Assembly (NCBI GenBank): GCA_019308645.1 | Contig: JAFDHR010000051.1 | Location: 1-11,657, forward strand | DNA length: 11,657 bases | Direction of reading: 5' to 3' | DNA from: Deltaproteobacteria bacterium | GTDB lineage: Bacteria > Desulfobacterota > DSM-4660 > Desulfatiglandales > B25-G16 | Shown: positions 1 to 6,670 of the stretch, in pieces | How the letters are laid out: every line of letters begins with the position of its first letter | Numbering within the stretch: the first letter of the stretch is position 1 | Made by a program: the position numbers and the translations under genes | The notes under the pieces: generated by a model | What the model saw: the letters and a program-made list of their open reading frames with translations, nothing else | What the model was told of the DNA's origin: nothing | The model's database searches: none

Positions 1-304
1 TGTTTATAAAATTCTCAGCATAGGAGCCAACATCTTCTCCCCCAAAGAAGGCATATTTTGGGTCAATTCCACGATGGTGGCAAGAACTGAGAACTTGCTG
101 GGTCAGATACTCAAGGCCTTTTGGGGAATTTTTAATAGGGAATGGTTTTCGTAAAATATTTCCATGACCGTTACAAAACATAACGACATGCTCCTTTTTG
201 GCATAATCGATTGGTATGCACATGACTTTTGCGTTGTTACCGGCTTCTTTAAATAGGGTGTTCAATTCTTGACTTTGATAGGAAAAAATGTTTCTCTTTT
301 TCAT
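1..304 (-). CDS. IS110-family transposase, N-terminal part (cut by window edge)
   Basis: Read on the minus strand from ATG at 304-302, an open frame of 101 codons runs off the left edge. It is preceded by AGGAGGAG (319-312) at 7-nt spacing, so the start is secure. The motif IDYAKKEH (Asp33) matches the first catalytic Asp of the RuvC-like DEDD domain of IS110 transposases, and GGEDVGSYAENF (Glu90) matches the Glu of that tetrad (usually EPTGHYW). From family knowledge, these enzymes are DEDD recombinases guided by a structured RNA from the element's noncoding end. The C-terminal serine-containing Tnp domain lies outside the window, so intactness cannot be judged. The two visible catalytic residues and the strong RBS suggest it is not decayed at this end. 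Confidence 0.88.
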   Translation of the reverse strand, partial: MKKRNIFSYQSQELNTLFKEAGNNAKVMCIPIDYAKKEHVVMFCNGHGNILRKPFPIKNSPKGLEYLTQQVLSSCHHRGIDPKYAFFGGEDVGSYAENFIN

Positions 305-512
305 AGTGAAGCTCCTCCTTTTTTTGCAGCTGCTTCATTGCAGACTGCTATTAAATTATGCCACCGGTGTAACCCGGATGGCTCATAATAAGGGGGAGTT
401 TCACATAATTTAAGCAAAAACTAATCAAATATGCGCAGCTACAACCAAAATATCTTTATAGAGTTAGGGAGGCCTCGCGAGCTCACCCTAAAGGGCTCGC
501 TCACCTCCCCAA
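305..512 (-). ncRNA. Putative IS110 leader / bridge RNA region
   Basis: About 200 noncoding bases precede the transposase on its own strand, where IS110-group elements encode their bridge RNA. Three inverted repeats are visible: GGGAGG (467-472) with CCTCCC (504-509), enclosing GCGAGC (477-482) with GCTCGC (495-500) around an internal loop; GCCACCGG (360-367) with CCGGATGGC (374-382), loop of 6; and CTGC (330-333) with GCAG (340-343). Stems with internal loops in series fit the general form of a bridge RNA. The element end and the guide pairings could not be confirmed, so the RNA call is inference and its limits are approximate. Confidence 0.35.
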
Positions 513-515
513 CAT

Positions 516-689
516 CTATAACTTGGAAAGGTACCAGTTACAAATGCTTAAGATAACAAAACCTTGGGCCAACTCTCCTCGGCTTGCTGTGCGCTCAAGC
601 TCATTGAGAAAGGCAATACGTTTATACTGTTTGTCCCAGGACCATGTTAACCGGACCCAAGAGTTGGTAAACTCGTAAAAAGTCCACAT
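516..689 (-). CDS. Small unrecognised ORF (57 aa) or gene remnant
   Basis: A minus-strand frame runs from ATG (689-687) to TAG (518-516). The product is rich in Trp and looks protein-like, with segments such as SWDKQYKRIAFLNELER and GELAQGFVILSICNWYLSKL. I recognise no family. The start codon and first few codons lie inside the left end of the palindromic repeat at 667-829, and the spacing from AAGG to the ATG is too short for a good ribosome binding site. The likeliest reading is the 3' end of a gene cut by insertion of that repeat. Upstream of the repeat the same frame soon meets a stop. It could also be chance. Confidence 0.25.
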   Translation of the reverse strand: MWTFYEFTNSWVRLTWSWDKQYKRIAFLNELERTASRGELAQGFVILSICNWYLSKL

Positions 690-829
690 ACCTTGTCATT
701 TCGAGCGAAGCGAGAAATCCTTTCGGTCTAACATGCTGAAAATATAAGATTTCTCCATACAGTCGAAATGACAGACCCGCCTGCCAGACGGCGGGCAGGT
801 TTACTAAATCCGACTTTTTACGAGAACAT
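667..829. repeat. Nested palindromic MITE-like repeat with TIRs and flanking direct repeat
   Basis: Outer 13-bp perfect inverted repeats CTCGTAAAAAGTC (672-684) and GACTTTTTACGAG (812-824) enclose further inverted pairs. These are TGTCATTTCGA (694-704) with TCGAAATGACA (763-773), and GAGAAATC (712-719) with GATTTCTC (748-755). A third palindrome at 776-799 pairs CCTGCC (780-785) with GGCAGG (794-799). The direct repeat CAAGAGTTG occurs just outside on both sides (658-666 and 830-838), which looks like a 9-bp target duplication. The TGTCATTTCGA core resembles dispersed palindromic repeats seen in many environmental bacterial genomes. It has no coding capacity, so any transposase would act in trans. 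Confidence 0.75.
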
Positions 830-838
830 CAAGAGTTG

Positions 839-1057
839 AAATAAAAATTAATATCTCATACATTCTGTAAGAGATTTGAAGCTTTTTAACAACACTTTTT
901 CTATCAGTTTAACGCGCTAAATTCAATCAGGTACTTTACCCAAAAGAAAGGAAACAACACCCATTTGCAGATGGGAACGTGTATATTTTGTGACTATTCC
1001 CTATATCTATTAGGTTTAAATACCTACAGAGAACATCTGCTCATTGCTATAGAAATA
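839..1057. other. AT-rich noncoding stretch
   Basis: No convincing coding frame, promoter or RNA gene is visible. The only structure is a short hairpin, CCCAT (960-964) with ATGGG (971-975). The stretch lies between the palindromic repeat and the IS200-like relic and may be decayed mobile-element DNA. Confidence 0.4.
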
Positions 1058-1100
1058 AAACCTCCCATATACATCATCAACATTCAAATATGAGAGGTTT
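1058..1100 (+). promoter_or_regulatory. IS200/IS605-type left-end hairpin covering the tnpA ribosome binding site
   Basis: AAACCTC-C-CATAT (1058-1070) pairs with ATATG-A-GAGGTTT (1088-1100): 12 pairs with one C/A mismatch and a 17-nt loop. The 3' arm contains AGAGG, placed as the Shine-Dalgarno of the ATG at 1104. IS200-family elements are known for a subterminal hairpin and for mRNA structure that hides the tnpA RBS. The position supports the relic call below. It is not shown that the hairpin is still active. Confidence 0.55.
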
Positions 1101-1103
1101 AAA

Positions 1104-1280
1104 ATGAAAACCTGCCAATGCATACATTATATGAGATGGGAATGCAAGTATCATGTTGCTTTTACACCAAACAAATGTAGGAAAAATATATTTGGGGTAT
1201 TCAAGAATATCGTAGAACTATATATTTCATTAACTGTCCAAACCAAAGAAATAAAACATAGAAGGGGGGCAGAGAATTAA
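1104..1280 (+). pseudogene. tnpA: IS200/IS605-family transposase (TnpA, Y1) relic
   Basis: The frame from ATG 1104 gives 58 residues. Its N-terminus, with ECKYHVAFTPNKCRKNIFGVF at about residues 13-33, matches the conserved start of IS200-type TnpA (CKYHVVFTPKYRRKVIFG). Similarity fades after about residue 35, and the frame ends at 1280, against roughly 130-155 residues in intact enzymes. The HUH motif and catalytic Tyr are absent. The gene is therefore a truncated, decayed remnant. TnpA is a single-strand DNA transposase of the HUH class. AGAGG (1093-1097) serves as RBS but lies inside the hairpin at 1058-1100. No right end or tnpB is visible. Confidence 0.7.
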
Positions 1281-1355
1281 CTTGTTTTTAAGAGCATATG
1301 GTGCGAAAGATACCTGGTGAATGGTATGGTCATTAATATTGTGATGATAGCAATG

Positions 1356-1385
1356 TTGTTCCGCTATTAAAAATATACATATATT
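1356..1385 (+). promoter_or_regulatory. Weak candidate promoter for the aminotransferase
   Basis: TTGTTC (1356-1361) and TATATT (1380-1385) are 18 nt apart, 32 nt before the ATG at 1417. The match is partial and lies in AT-rich sequence, so it could be chance. Confidence 0.3.
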
Positions 1386-1416
1386 ACAATTAAAATACTG
1401 AGAAAGGATCACCACA

Positions 1417-2683
1417 ATGAAATTTCCTGATATCAAGACAACTCTCCCGGGCCCTAATGCTGCTGCATTGATTGATGTAGATCGAAATCATGTATCTCCC
1501 TCCTACACTCGGATTTATCCCCTTGTTGCCGAGAACGCCAAGGGGTTATGGATCCATGACCCAGATGGGAACACCTTCTTGGACTTTACCGCAGGTATTG
1601 CAGTATGCGCAACAGGACATTGTCACCCTCATGTCGTCAATGCCATCAAGGAACAGGCTAACAAGCTATTACATATGTCTGGAACCGATTTCTATTATAC
1701 GCCACAGATCGATCTGGCGGAAAAGCTGGCCCAACTGGTACCTGGTGATGGGGACAATAAGGTATTTTTTGCAAACTCTGGCGCCGAGGCTGTGGAAGCG
1801 GCCTTTAAGCTCGCCCGTTGGTATACAAAGCGGGAGCTAAACCTTGCTTTCTTTGGAGCGTTCCATGGCCGCACTATGGGCGCGCTTTCACTTACGGCGA
1901 GCAAAACGATCCAGAAAAAGCATTATAATCCACTTATCCCTGGAATTACCCATATAGTGTGTGCGCTGGGTAGAAGATACCATCTTCCGCACCACTATGC
2001 CCCCGGAAGAGGTGGCAGCCATCTTCGTTGAGCCTATCCAGGGCGAGGGTGGATACATTGTGCCTCCCCCAGAGTTCCACAGGGAGTTGCAGAAAGTGGC
2101 TAAAAAGTACGGGATTCTCTATGTAGCCGATGAGGTACAATCGGGCATGGGCCGTACGGGAAAAATGTTCGCAATGGAACACTTTGGTGTAGTGCCGGAC
2201 ATTATGGCCCTGGCAAAGGGAATCGCATCAGGAATGCCGCTCGGTGCCATGGTGGCCCGATCTGACATAATGGTCTGGGAAGCAGGCTCCCATGCTTCCA
2301 CCTTCGGAGGCAATCCGATCTCCTGCAGAGCTGCCCTGGCTACTATTGAGTTGCTTGAGGCTGAACTGATGGAAAATGCAGAGATCCGTGGTGAATATTT
2401 AATGACAAGGCTACGGGAGTTGCAGAACTCAATAGAGTGTATGGGCGATGTGCGCGGTAAGGGTCTCATGGTTGGAGTTGAGTTAGTAAAGGATAGAGAT
2501 ACCAAAGAACGGGCCACTGATTGGCGCAATGAGGTGATTCAAAAGGCCTTTCAAAAGGGGCTACTACTCCTTGGGTGTGGTGAGAATACGATTCGTTTTT
2601 CTCCGGCGCTTACTGTTACAGCAGAGGAGATAGATGTGTGTTTGTCTATCTTTGAAGAAACCCTACGGGAAGTAGCTGGATGA
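1417..2683 (+). pseudogene. Class III PLP aminotransferase (4-aminobutyrate/acetylornithine type), frameshifted
   Basis: Two frames together give one class III aminotransferase. The first (1417-2031) has SGAEAVEAAFKLAR (residues 121-134) and FHGRT (149-153) of the PLP-binding half. The second, readable from about 1958 to 2683, carries IFVEPIQGEGGY, DEVQSG with the PLP-pyridine Asp, and ALAKGIASGMPLGA with the Schiff-base Lys (codon 2216-2218). The first frame stays family-like up to ITHI at about 1956, then becomes nonsense; the second resumes at CVRWVEDTIF. In relatives some 20 residues, usually with a CYRC-like motif, separate these points, so a short deletion with frame loss is inferred. 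GAAAGGA precedes the ATG at a suitable distance. Intact relatives transfer amino groups from GABA, ornithine derivatives or similar amines to 2-oxoglutarate. As it stands, no full-length enzyme would be made. Confidence 0.85.
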
Positions 2684-2687
2684 ACTG

Positions 2688-2945
2688 TCATTGAATGATA
2701 AACCCAGTATACCCTACAACATAGCTATAATCACCACTCACGTCTCCTGATGTGGCATAGGCTACCAGATTTGCCGTGGTTGCGCCCAACTCCTTAGCAG
2801 CTATCATGGTTATTGTAGTTGGAATTACGCCGCACATAGATATGTTATTCTCATCAACTGTCTCTAAAAGCCCAGAAGTATCCAGAGAGCGGACCCGGTC
2901 TATTGCTCTATCTGCTTGACTCAAGTAGATATAATATTTAGCGGT
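2688..2945 (-). pseudogene. AmmeMemoRadiSam system protein B (MEMO family), C-terminal remnant
   Basis: An 85-codon minus-strand frame opens just after a TAA (2948-2946) and ends at TGA (2690-2688). It contains ISMCGVIPTTITMIAAKELG followed by YATSGDVSGDYSYVVGYTGF, the hallmark C-terminus of bacterial MEMO-like proteins (usually ISMCGYGP and TSGDVTGD.S.VVGYA). Full proteins are about 260-280 residues, so roughly two thirds is missing and only a TTG could serve as start. I found no N-terminal part in the following 250 bases. The stop lies 5 bp from that of the convergent aminotransferase. Both genes are broken, which points to local decay. Confidence 0.78.
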
Positions 2946-3154
2946 TTATGTATGAGCCCGGCCGACACGAATGTTTTGCCCCTTCACTGTGGGGCCATAG
3001 ATACGGCTTGTTGAGCCAAGCGAAAGAACGGTTTTCTGGTAGATTACTCATTTTATCGGATTAACTCTATTAGCTTATCCCAGAAGCCTTCCAGGCAACG
3101 CATCAACTTAAGCCTGCATATCTTGCAATGTCTTTTCCTGCGATACCTTTTCTT
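2946..3154. other. Noncoding stretch with nothing recognised
   Basis: No frame, RNA gene or strong repeat stands out between the MEMO relic and the promoter of the next gene. It could contain decayed upstream sequence of the relic, but I see no alignable motif. Confidence 0.4.
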
Positions 3155-3183
3155 TTGACAAACAGCCGCTTTTCTCCTATACT
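3155..3183 (+). promoter_or_regulatory. Near-consensus sigma-70 promoter
   Basis: TTGACA (3155-3160) and TATACT (3178-3183) are 17 nt apart. Transcription would begin near 3190, about 27 nt before the ATG at 3217, leaving room for the AAGGGAG at 3197-3203. This is the promoter for the dehydrogenase gene. Confidence 0.75.
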
Positions 3184-3216
3184 CGTTCTCGCCCAGAAGG
3201 GAGATCTCATCACACT

Positions 3217-4221
3217 ATGTCAACTATGTCAGACAGAATTCGAGTGATTCAGTACGGGCTTGGTCCCATTGGTAGAGCTGTGGCGCGCCACGTGGTGGAG
3301 CGTGCAGGGCTCAAACTGGTCGGTGGTATAGACATTGACCCGTTTAAAGTGGGCAAAGACCTGGGAGAAGTTATTGGTTTGGGACATGCCCTGGGCTTTG
3401 TTGTTGCTGAGAGTCTGGCACAAGTTTTGGCGCAGACAGAGGCCGATCTGGTGCTGCATACCACCAGCTCTTACTTGCAAATGTTTAACAATCAGATCGT
3501 AGAAATCCTGGAGGCAGGGCTGGACGTGGTGTCTACGGCCGAGGAGCTCACCTTCCCATGGCTGGCGCACCCTGAAGAGGCCATCGAGATTGATGACATG
3601 GCCAAGCGCATCGGCAAAACTGTACTGGCTACCGGTGTCAACCCTGGATTTTTGATGGACTCGCTGCCCCTCAGCCTGACAGCTATATGCCAGCGGGTGG
3701 ACCGGATTGAGGTGACCAGGGTCATTAACGCCACAACCCGGCGTGGGCCCTTCCAGGCCAAGATAGGTTCCGCCATGACTGTTAAAGATTTTCGGGCCAA
3801 AACAGATGCCGGTCGGATAGGCCACGTGGGTCTGGCCGAATCCGTTGGTATGGTCTTTGACACGCTCGGTAAAAAGCTAACACGCTATGAATCGGACATT
3901 GAGCCAATGGTGGCCGATCGCCCCATCAAGACCGAGCACTTTGAGGTGCAAACTGGACACGTAAGGGGCCTCAAGCAAGCAGCTCGTGCCTACACCGACG
4001 AGGGCATGTTCATGAACCTGACATTCATCGCTGCCCTGGAAGAGGGAGACGATGGAGATACCATCAAAATCACCGGTGAACCGGACCTGGAGATCAAACT
4101 TAAGGGCACGAACGGTGACATTGCAACGGTGGCCATTGCAGTCAATGCAATCCGCCGCGTGCGAGAAGCCGCGCCAGGGCTGATCACGATGCGTGATTTG
4201 CCTATCGTGACTTTGTGGTAG
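3217..4221 (+). CDS. 2,4-diaminopentanoate dehydrogenase-like NAD(P)-dependent oxidoreductase
   Basis: The 334-residue protein has an N-terminal Rossmann fold with YGLGPIGRAVARHV (GLGPIG at residues 14-19) and an acidic GGIDID at about 36-41. It carries the family signature ATGVNPGFLMD (138-148), GHVGLAES (202-209), and a C-terminal domain ending NAIRRVREAAPGLITMRDLP. This matches the dihydrodipicolinate-reductase-like family that includes 2,4-diaminopentanoate dehydrogenase (Ord) of ornithine fermentation, which releases ammonia from a diamino acid with NAD(P). The usual partners (ornithine racemase/aminomutase, 2-amino-4-oxopentanoate thiolase) are absent, so the true substrate may be another amino acid. 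The start at 3217 is set by AAGGGAG (3197-3203); a second ATG at 3226 is less well spaced. The gene is intact, with a near-consensus promoter before it and a strong hairpin after it, so it is probably a single-gene unit. Its composition is more GC-rich than the flanks. Confidence 0.82.
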   Translation: MSTMSDRIRVIQYGLGPIGRAVARHVVERAGLKLVGGIDIDPFKVGKDLGEVIGLGHALGFVVAESLAQVLAQTEADLVLHTTSSYLQMFNNQIVEILEAGLDVVSTAEELTFPWLAHPEEAIEIDDMAKRIGKTVLATGVNPGFLMDSLPLSLTAICQRVDRIEVTRVINATTRRGPFQAKIGSAMTVKDFRAKTDAGRIGHVGLAESVGMVFDTLGKKLTRYESDIEPMVADRPIKTEHFEVQTGHVRGLKQAARAYTDEGMFMNLTFIAALEEGDDGDTIKITGEPDLEIKLKGTNGDIATVAIAVNAIRRVREAAPGLITMRDLPIVTLW

Positions 4222-4242
4222 AAACCAAGGCCCCGGTGGATG

Positions 4243-4287
4243 ACAGAGGCCTCTCGTGGCGAGTTCACGAGAGGCCTCTGTATTGTT
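4243..4287 (+). terminator. Strong 16-bp hairpin, probable transcription terminator
   Basis: ACAGAGGCCTCTCGTG (4243-4258) and CACGAGAGGCCTCTGT (4266-4281) are perfect inverted repeats with a 7-nt loop, followed by ATTGTT. It lies 21 nt after the dehydrogenase stop. The T-tract is short, so termination may be partial or factor-aided. Each arm also contains the self-palindrome AGAGGCCTCT. Confidence 0.7.
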
Positions 4288-4314
4288 AGAGTAATGGCTA
4301 TTTCATAATGAGAA

Positions 4315-5532
4315 ATGCAGGCGAATAAGACCATCATCCGGGATGATTCTATTAAAAACATGAATAAGAGTTCAGCACCACTTAGTTCCCAGGTAGGTCC
4401 GCTGGTTCTACTTACAGGGATATTTTTTTTAAACTTTATTTCCAGGATCATCCTGGCCCCATTGATGCCAACCATAGAAAACGATCTGGAGATTGGTCAC
4501 GGGGAGGCTGGGGCCCTGTTTTTGCTGATTTCGCTGGGCTACTTTGCAGCACTTATGGGATCGGGGTTCTTCTCATACCACCTCACCCATAGAAAGACAA
4601 TCATTCTTTCTTCCATGGTTTCCGGTGCAGCGCTTTTTGCTGTCTCAATCAGCCATACGATGTGGGGAATTCGTCTTGGATTGCTTATCGTGGGGATGGC
4701 AGCAGGCATCTACCTTCCTTCGGGTCTCAGCACCCTGACTTCCTTGGTAAGGTCCAGGGACTGGGGAAAGGCAATTGCTATTCACGAGATGGCACCCAAT
4801 CTTGGCTTTGTCGTGGCCCCTCTTCTGTCCGAAATCCTTTTGATATGGTTCTCCTGGAGATATATCCTTATACTGCTTGGAGTAGTCTCTGTATCCTCTG
4901 GCCTGGCATTCGCATGTTTCGGCAGAGGTGGAAAATTTCCCGGTGAGTATCCAAGGCCAGGTATCCTGAGGGTCCTCATGGTTGACCCCTCTTTCTGGAT
5001 AATGGTAGCGCTCTTTAGTCTTGGTATCGGCGCTAGCATAGGGATTTACTCCATATTGCCTCTTTATCTGGTAGCAGAGCGAGGGATGTTGCGTAGTTGG
5101 GCCAACTACCTGGTGGCCATCTCGCGGATCTCGACGCTGGGTGTAGGATTTTTGTCAGGAATAGTTACAGATAGATTGGGCCCAAAGGTTGCTATGGGCG
5201 CTGTCTTTCTGGGAACAGGTTTGATAACACTCCTCCTTGGGATTGTCCCAGTATCCTGGATTGTACTCATTGTATTTTTACAGCCCATGATGGCCGCTTG
5301 TTTCTTTCCTCCAGGATTTTCAGCCCTTTCCCGGATCGGTCCGCCACGTGTTCGAAACATTTCATTATCCTTCACGTATCCTCTTGCTTTTCTCCTGGGG
5401 GGAGGTGCTATCCCGGCCGGAATCGGCGCTCTCGGGGAAATGGGATTCTTTGATTTAGGGATTTCTCTTGTAGGTGGAATAGTTATGAGCGGTCTTATTC
5501 TTTTGCATTACCTTAAATTTCAAGAGGAATAG
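4315..5532 (+). CDS. Major facilitator superfamily (MFS) transporter
   Basis: The 405-residue protein is strongly hydrophobic, with about 12 predicted membrane segments, the first at about residues 28-50. The second half has an MFS loop motif, GIVTDRLGPK (282-291). The equivalent loop of the first half (SGFFSYHLTHRKT, about 83-95) lacks the usual Asp. MFS proteins move small solutes across the inner membrane by proton or solute coupling. The substrate cannot be read from sequence; the setting suggests an amino acid or organic acid. Neither ATG 4315 nor ATG 4360 (codon 16) has a clear Shine-Dalgarno. The later one gives a 12-residue shorter leader before the first helix region and cannot be excluded. 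A hairpin separates it from the gene upstream, and it converges on the ABC ATPase genes. Confidence 0.82.
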   Translation: MQANKTIIRDDSIKNMNKSSAPLSSQVGPLVLLTGIFFLNFISRIILAPLMPTIENDLEIGHGEAGALFLLISLGYFAALMGSGFFSYHLTHRKTIILSSMVSGAALFAVSISHTMWGIRLGLLIVGMAAGIYLPSGLSTLTSLVRSRDWGKAIAIHEMAPNLGFVVAPLLSEILLIWFSWRYILILLGVVSVSSGLAFACFGRGGKFPGEYPRPGILRVLMVDPSFWIMVALFSLGIGASIGIYSILPLYLVAERGMLRSWANYLVAISRISTLGVGFLSGIVTDRLGPKVAMGAVFLGTGLITLLLGIVPVSWIVLIVFLQPMMAACFFPPGFSALSRIGPPRVRNISLSFTYPLAFLLGGGAIPAGIGALGEMGFFDLGISLVGGIVMSGLILLHYLKFQEE

Positions 5533-5567
5533 TTGTGAAGATGTCTCTTTTACAACCCAAAAGATCT

Positions 5568-5587
5568 AAGGCCCTATTTTTGGGCTT
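5568..5587. terminator. Weak bidirectional terminator candidate
   Basis: AAGGCCC (5568-5574) and GGGCTT (5582-5587) can pair around TATTTTT between the convergent MFS and ATPase genes. The stem is short, with one bulge and no clean T-tract beyond it, so this is tentative. Confidence 0.3.
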
Positions 5588-5612
5588 CCCTGGATTGTCC
5601 TGAGGAGTAGGA

Positions 5613-6653
5613 TCATCCTGTCCGAACCGGCTGAAGGTTCAGTGAGTCAGCAAGGTGGCAGGCGACAAAGTGCTCGCCGCCAAGGTCTCGATAGGCAGGG
5701 GCCTCAACCCTGCAGATTTCCTGCGCGTAGCGGCAACGTGGATGGAAGTAACACCCGGATGGTGGATTCACCGGGCTCGGCACGTCCCCTGTGAGGATGA
5801 TTCTTCCCAGGTTAAAGTCGGGGTCCGGAACCGGAACCGCTGACATCAAGGCCTCGGTGTAGGGATGTTTTGGATTCGAAAACAGCTCCTCTGTCGCAGC
5901 CAACTCCACGATCTTCCCCAGGTACATCACCGCTACCCTGCTACTGATGTGCTTGACCACAGAAAGGTCATGGGCGATGAACAGGTAGGTCAGGCCGAAT
6001 TTCTCCTGCAGGTCCTCGAGAAGGTTTATTACCTGTGCCTGGATGGAGACATCCAGCGCAGAGACCGGCTCGTCGGCCACGATTAGCTGTGGATCAAGGG
6101 CAAGAGCACGCGCGATCCCGATCCGTTGGCGCTGTCCACCGGAGAACTCGTGCGGGTAGCGCGTCATGTGATCCGGTTTTAGGCCAACTGCACCCAGAAG
6201 CCTGAGCACGCGATCCTCCCATTCGCTGCCCCTGGCTATGCCGTGAATGAGCAGCGGTTCTCCTACCATCCCCCCCACGGTCATCCGCGGGTTTAAAGAG
6301 GAATAGGGGTCCTGGAAGATGATCTGCATGTCCCGGCGGAGGGACTTGAGCAGCCTGCGTGATATGGAGGCGATATCCACCTCCTTGTACACCTCGTCCG
6401 GGCCTGCGAGCTTCTTGCTGCAAAAGAGGATCTGCCCTGCAGTTGGTTCGACCAGACGAAGGATCGCCCTGCCGGTCGTGGTTTTCCCACAGCCGCTCTC
6501 ACCAACCAAGCCAAGAGTCTCTCCCTCCTTGATGTACATGTCGATATCATCGACTGCCTTGACTTGGGCCACCACGCGCCTCATGATCCCCTTTTGCACT
6601 GGGAAATACTTCTTCAGGTTCTTCACTTTAAGCAGGATGTTGTCAGGAGACAT
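5613..6653 (-). CDS. dppF: Oligopeptide/dipeptide ABC transporter ATP-binding protein (OppF/DppF-like)
   Basis: The 346-residue ATPase is complete. It has Walker A GESGCGKT (51-58), a Q-loop Gln at 114 ([11 protein letters not shown]), signature SGGQRQR (171-177), Walker B LIVADEP (190-196), D-loop SALD and the H-loop His228. The C-terminal oligopeptide-ABC domain has [14 protein letters not shown] and four cysteines (301, 307, 314, 332); in some family members equivalent cysteines bind an iron-sulfur cluster. It should act at the inner face of the membrane as one half of a DppD/DppF heterodimer powering peptide uptake. ATG at 6653 follows AGAGGTG (6667-6661) with 7-nt spacing, 17 nt after the dppD-like stop, so the two are co-transcribed. 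No permease or binding-protein gene is adjacent. The exact substrate (peptide, nickel or another solute) is unknown. Confidence 0.88.
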   Translation of the reverse strand: MSPDNILLKVKNLKKYFPVQKGIMRRVVAQVKAVDDIDMYIKEGETLGLVGESGCGKTTTGRAILRLVEPTAGQILFCSKKLAGPDEVYKEVDIASISRRLLKSLRRDMQIIFQDPYSSLNPRMTVGGMVGEPLLIHGIARGSEWEDRVLRLLGAVGLKPDHMTRYPHEFSGGQRQRIGIARALALDPQLIVADEPVSALDVSIQAQVINLLEDLQEKFGLTYLFIAHDLSVVKHISSRVAVMYLGKIVELAATEELFSNPKHPYTEALMSAVPVPDPDFNLGRIILTGDVPSPVNPPSGCYFHPRCRYAQEICRVEAPAYRDLGGEHFVACHLADSLNLQPVRTG

Positions 6654-6670
6654 GTTCTACCACCTCTTTA

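Noticed and set aside
467..509. Hairpin series as a CRISPR-like or transcription terminator element
   Set aside because: No repeated units with spacers and no T-tract; better explained as the IS110 leader structure.
1230..1436. 68-codon minus-strand frame overlapping the aminotransferase start
   Set aside because: Cys/His/Phe-rich low-quality translation antisense to the tnpA relic and leader; no RBS or family.
3197..3232. ATG 3226 as start of the dehydrogenase
   Set aside because: The spacing from AAGGGAG to 3226 is 22 nt, worse than the 13 nt to 3217.
3229..3825. Long 198-codon antisense frame within the dehydrogenase gene
   Set aside because: Shadow of a GC-rich coding gene; the plus-strand product is a clear family member and the antisense product is not.
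4304..4309. CATAAT as a -10 box for the MFS gene
   Set aside because: No acceptable -35 box at proper spacing, so it was not called; if real it would favour the ATG at 4360.
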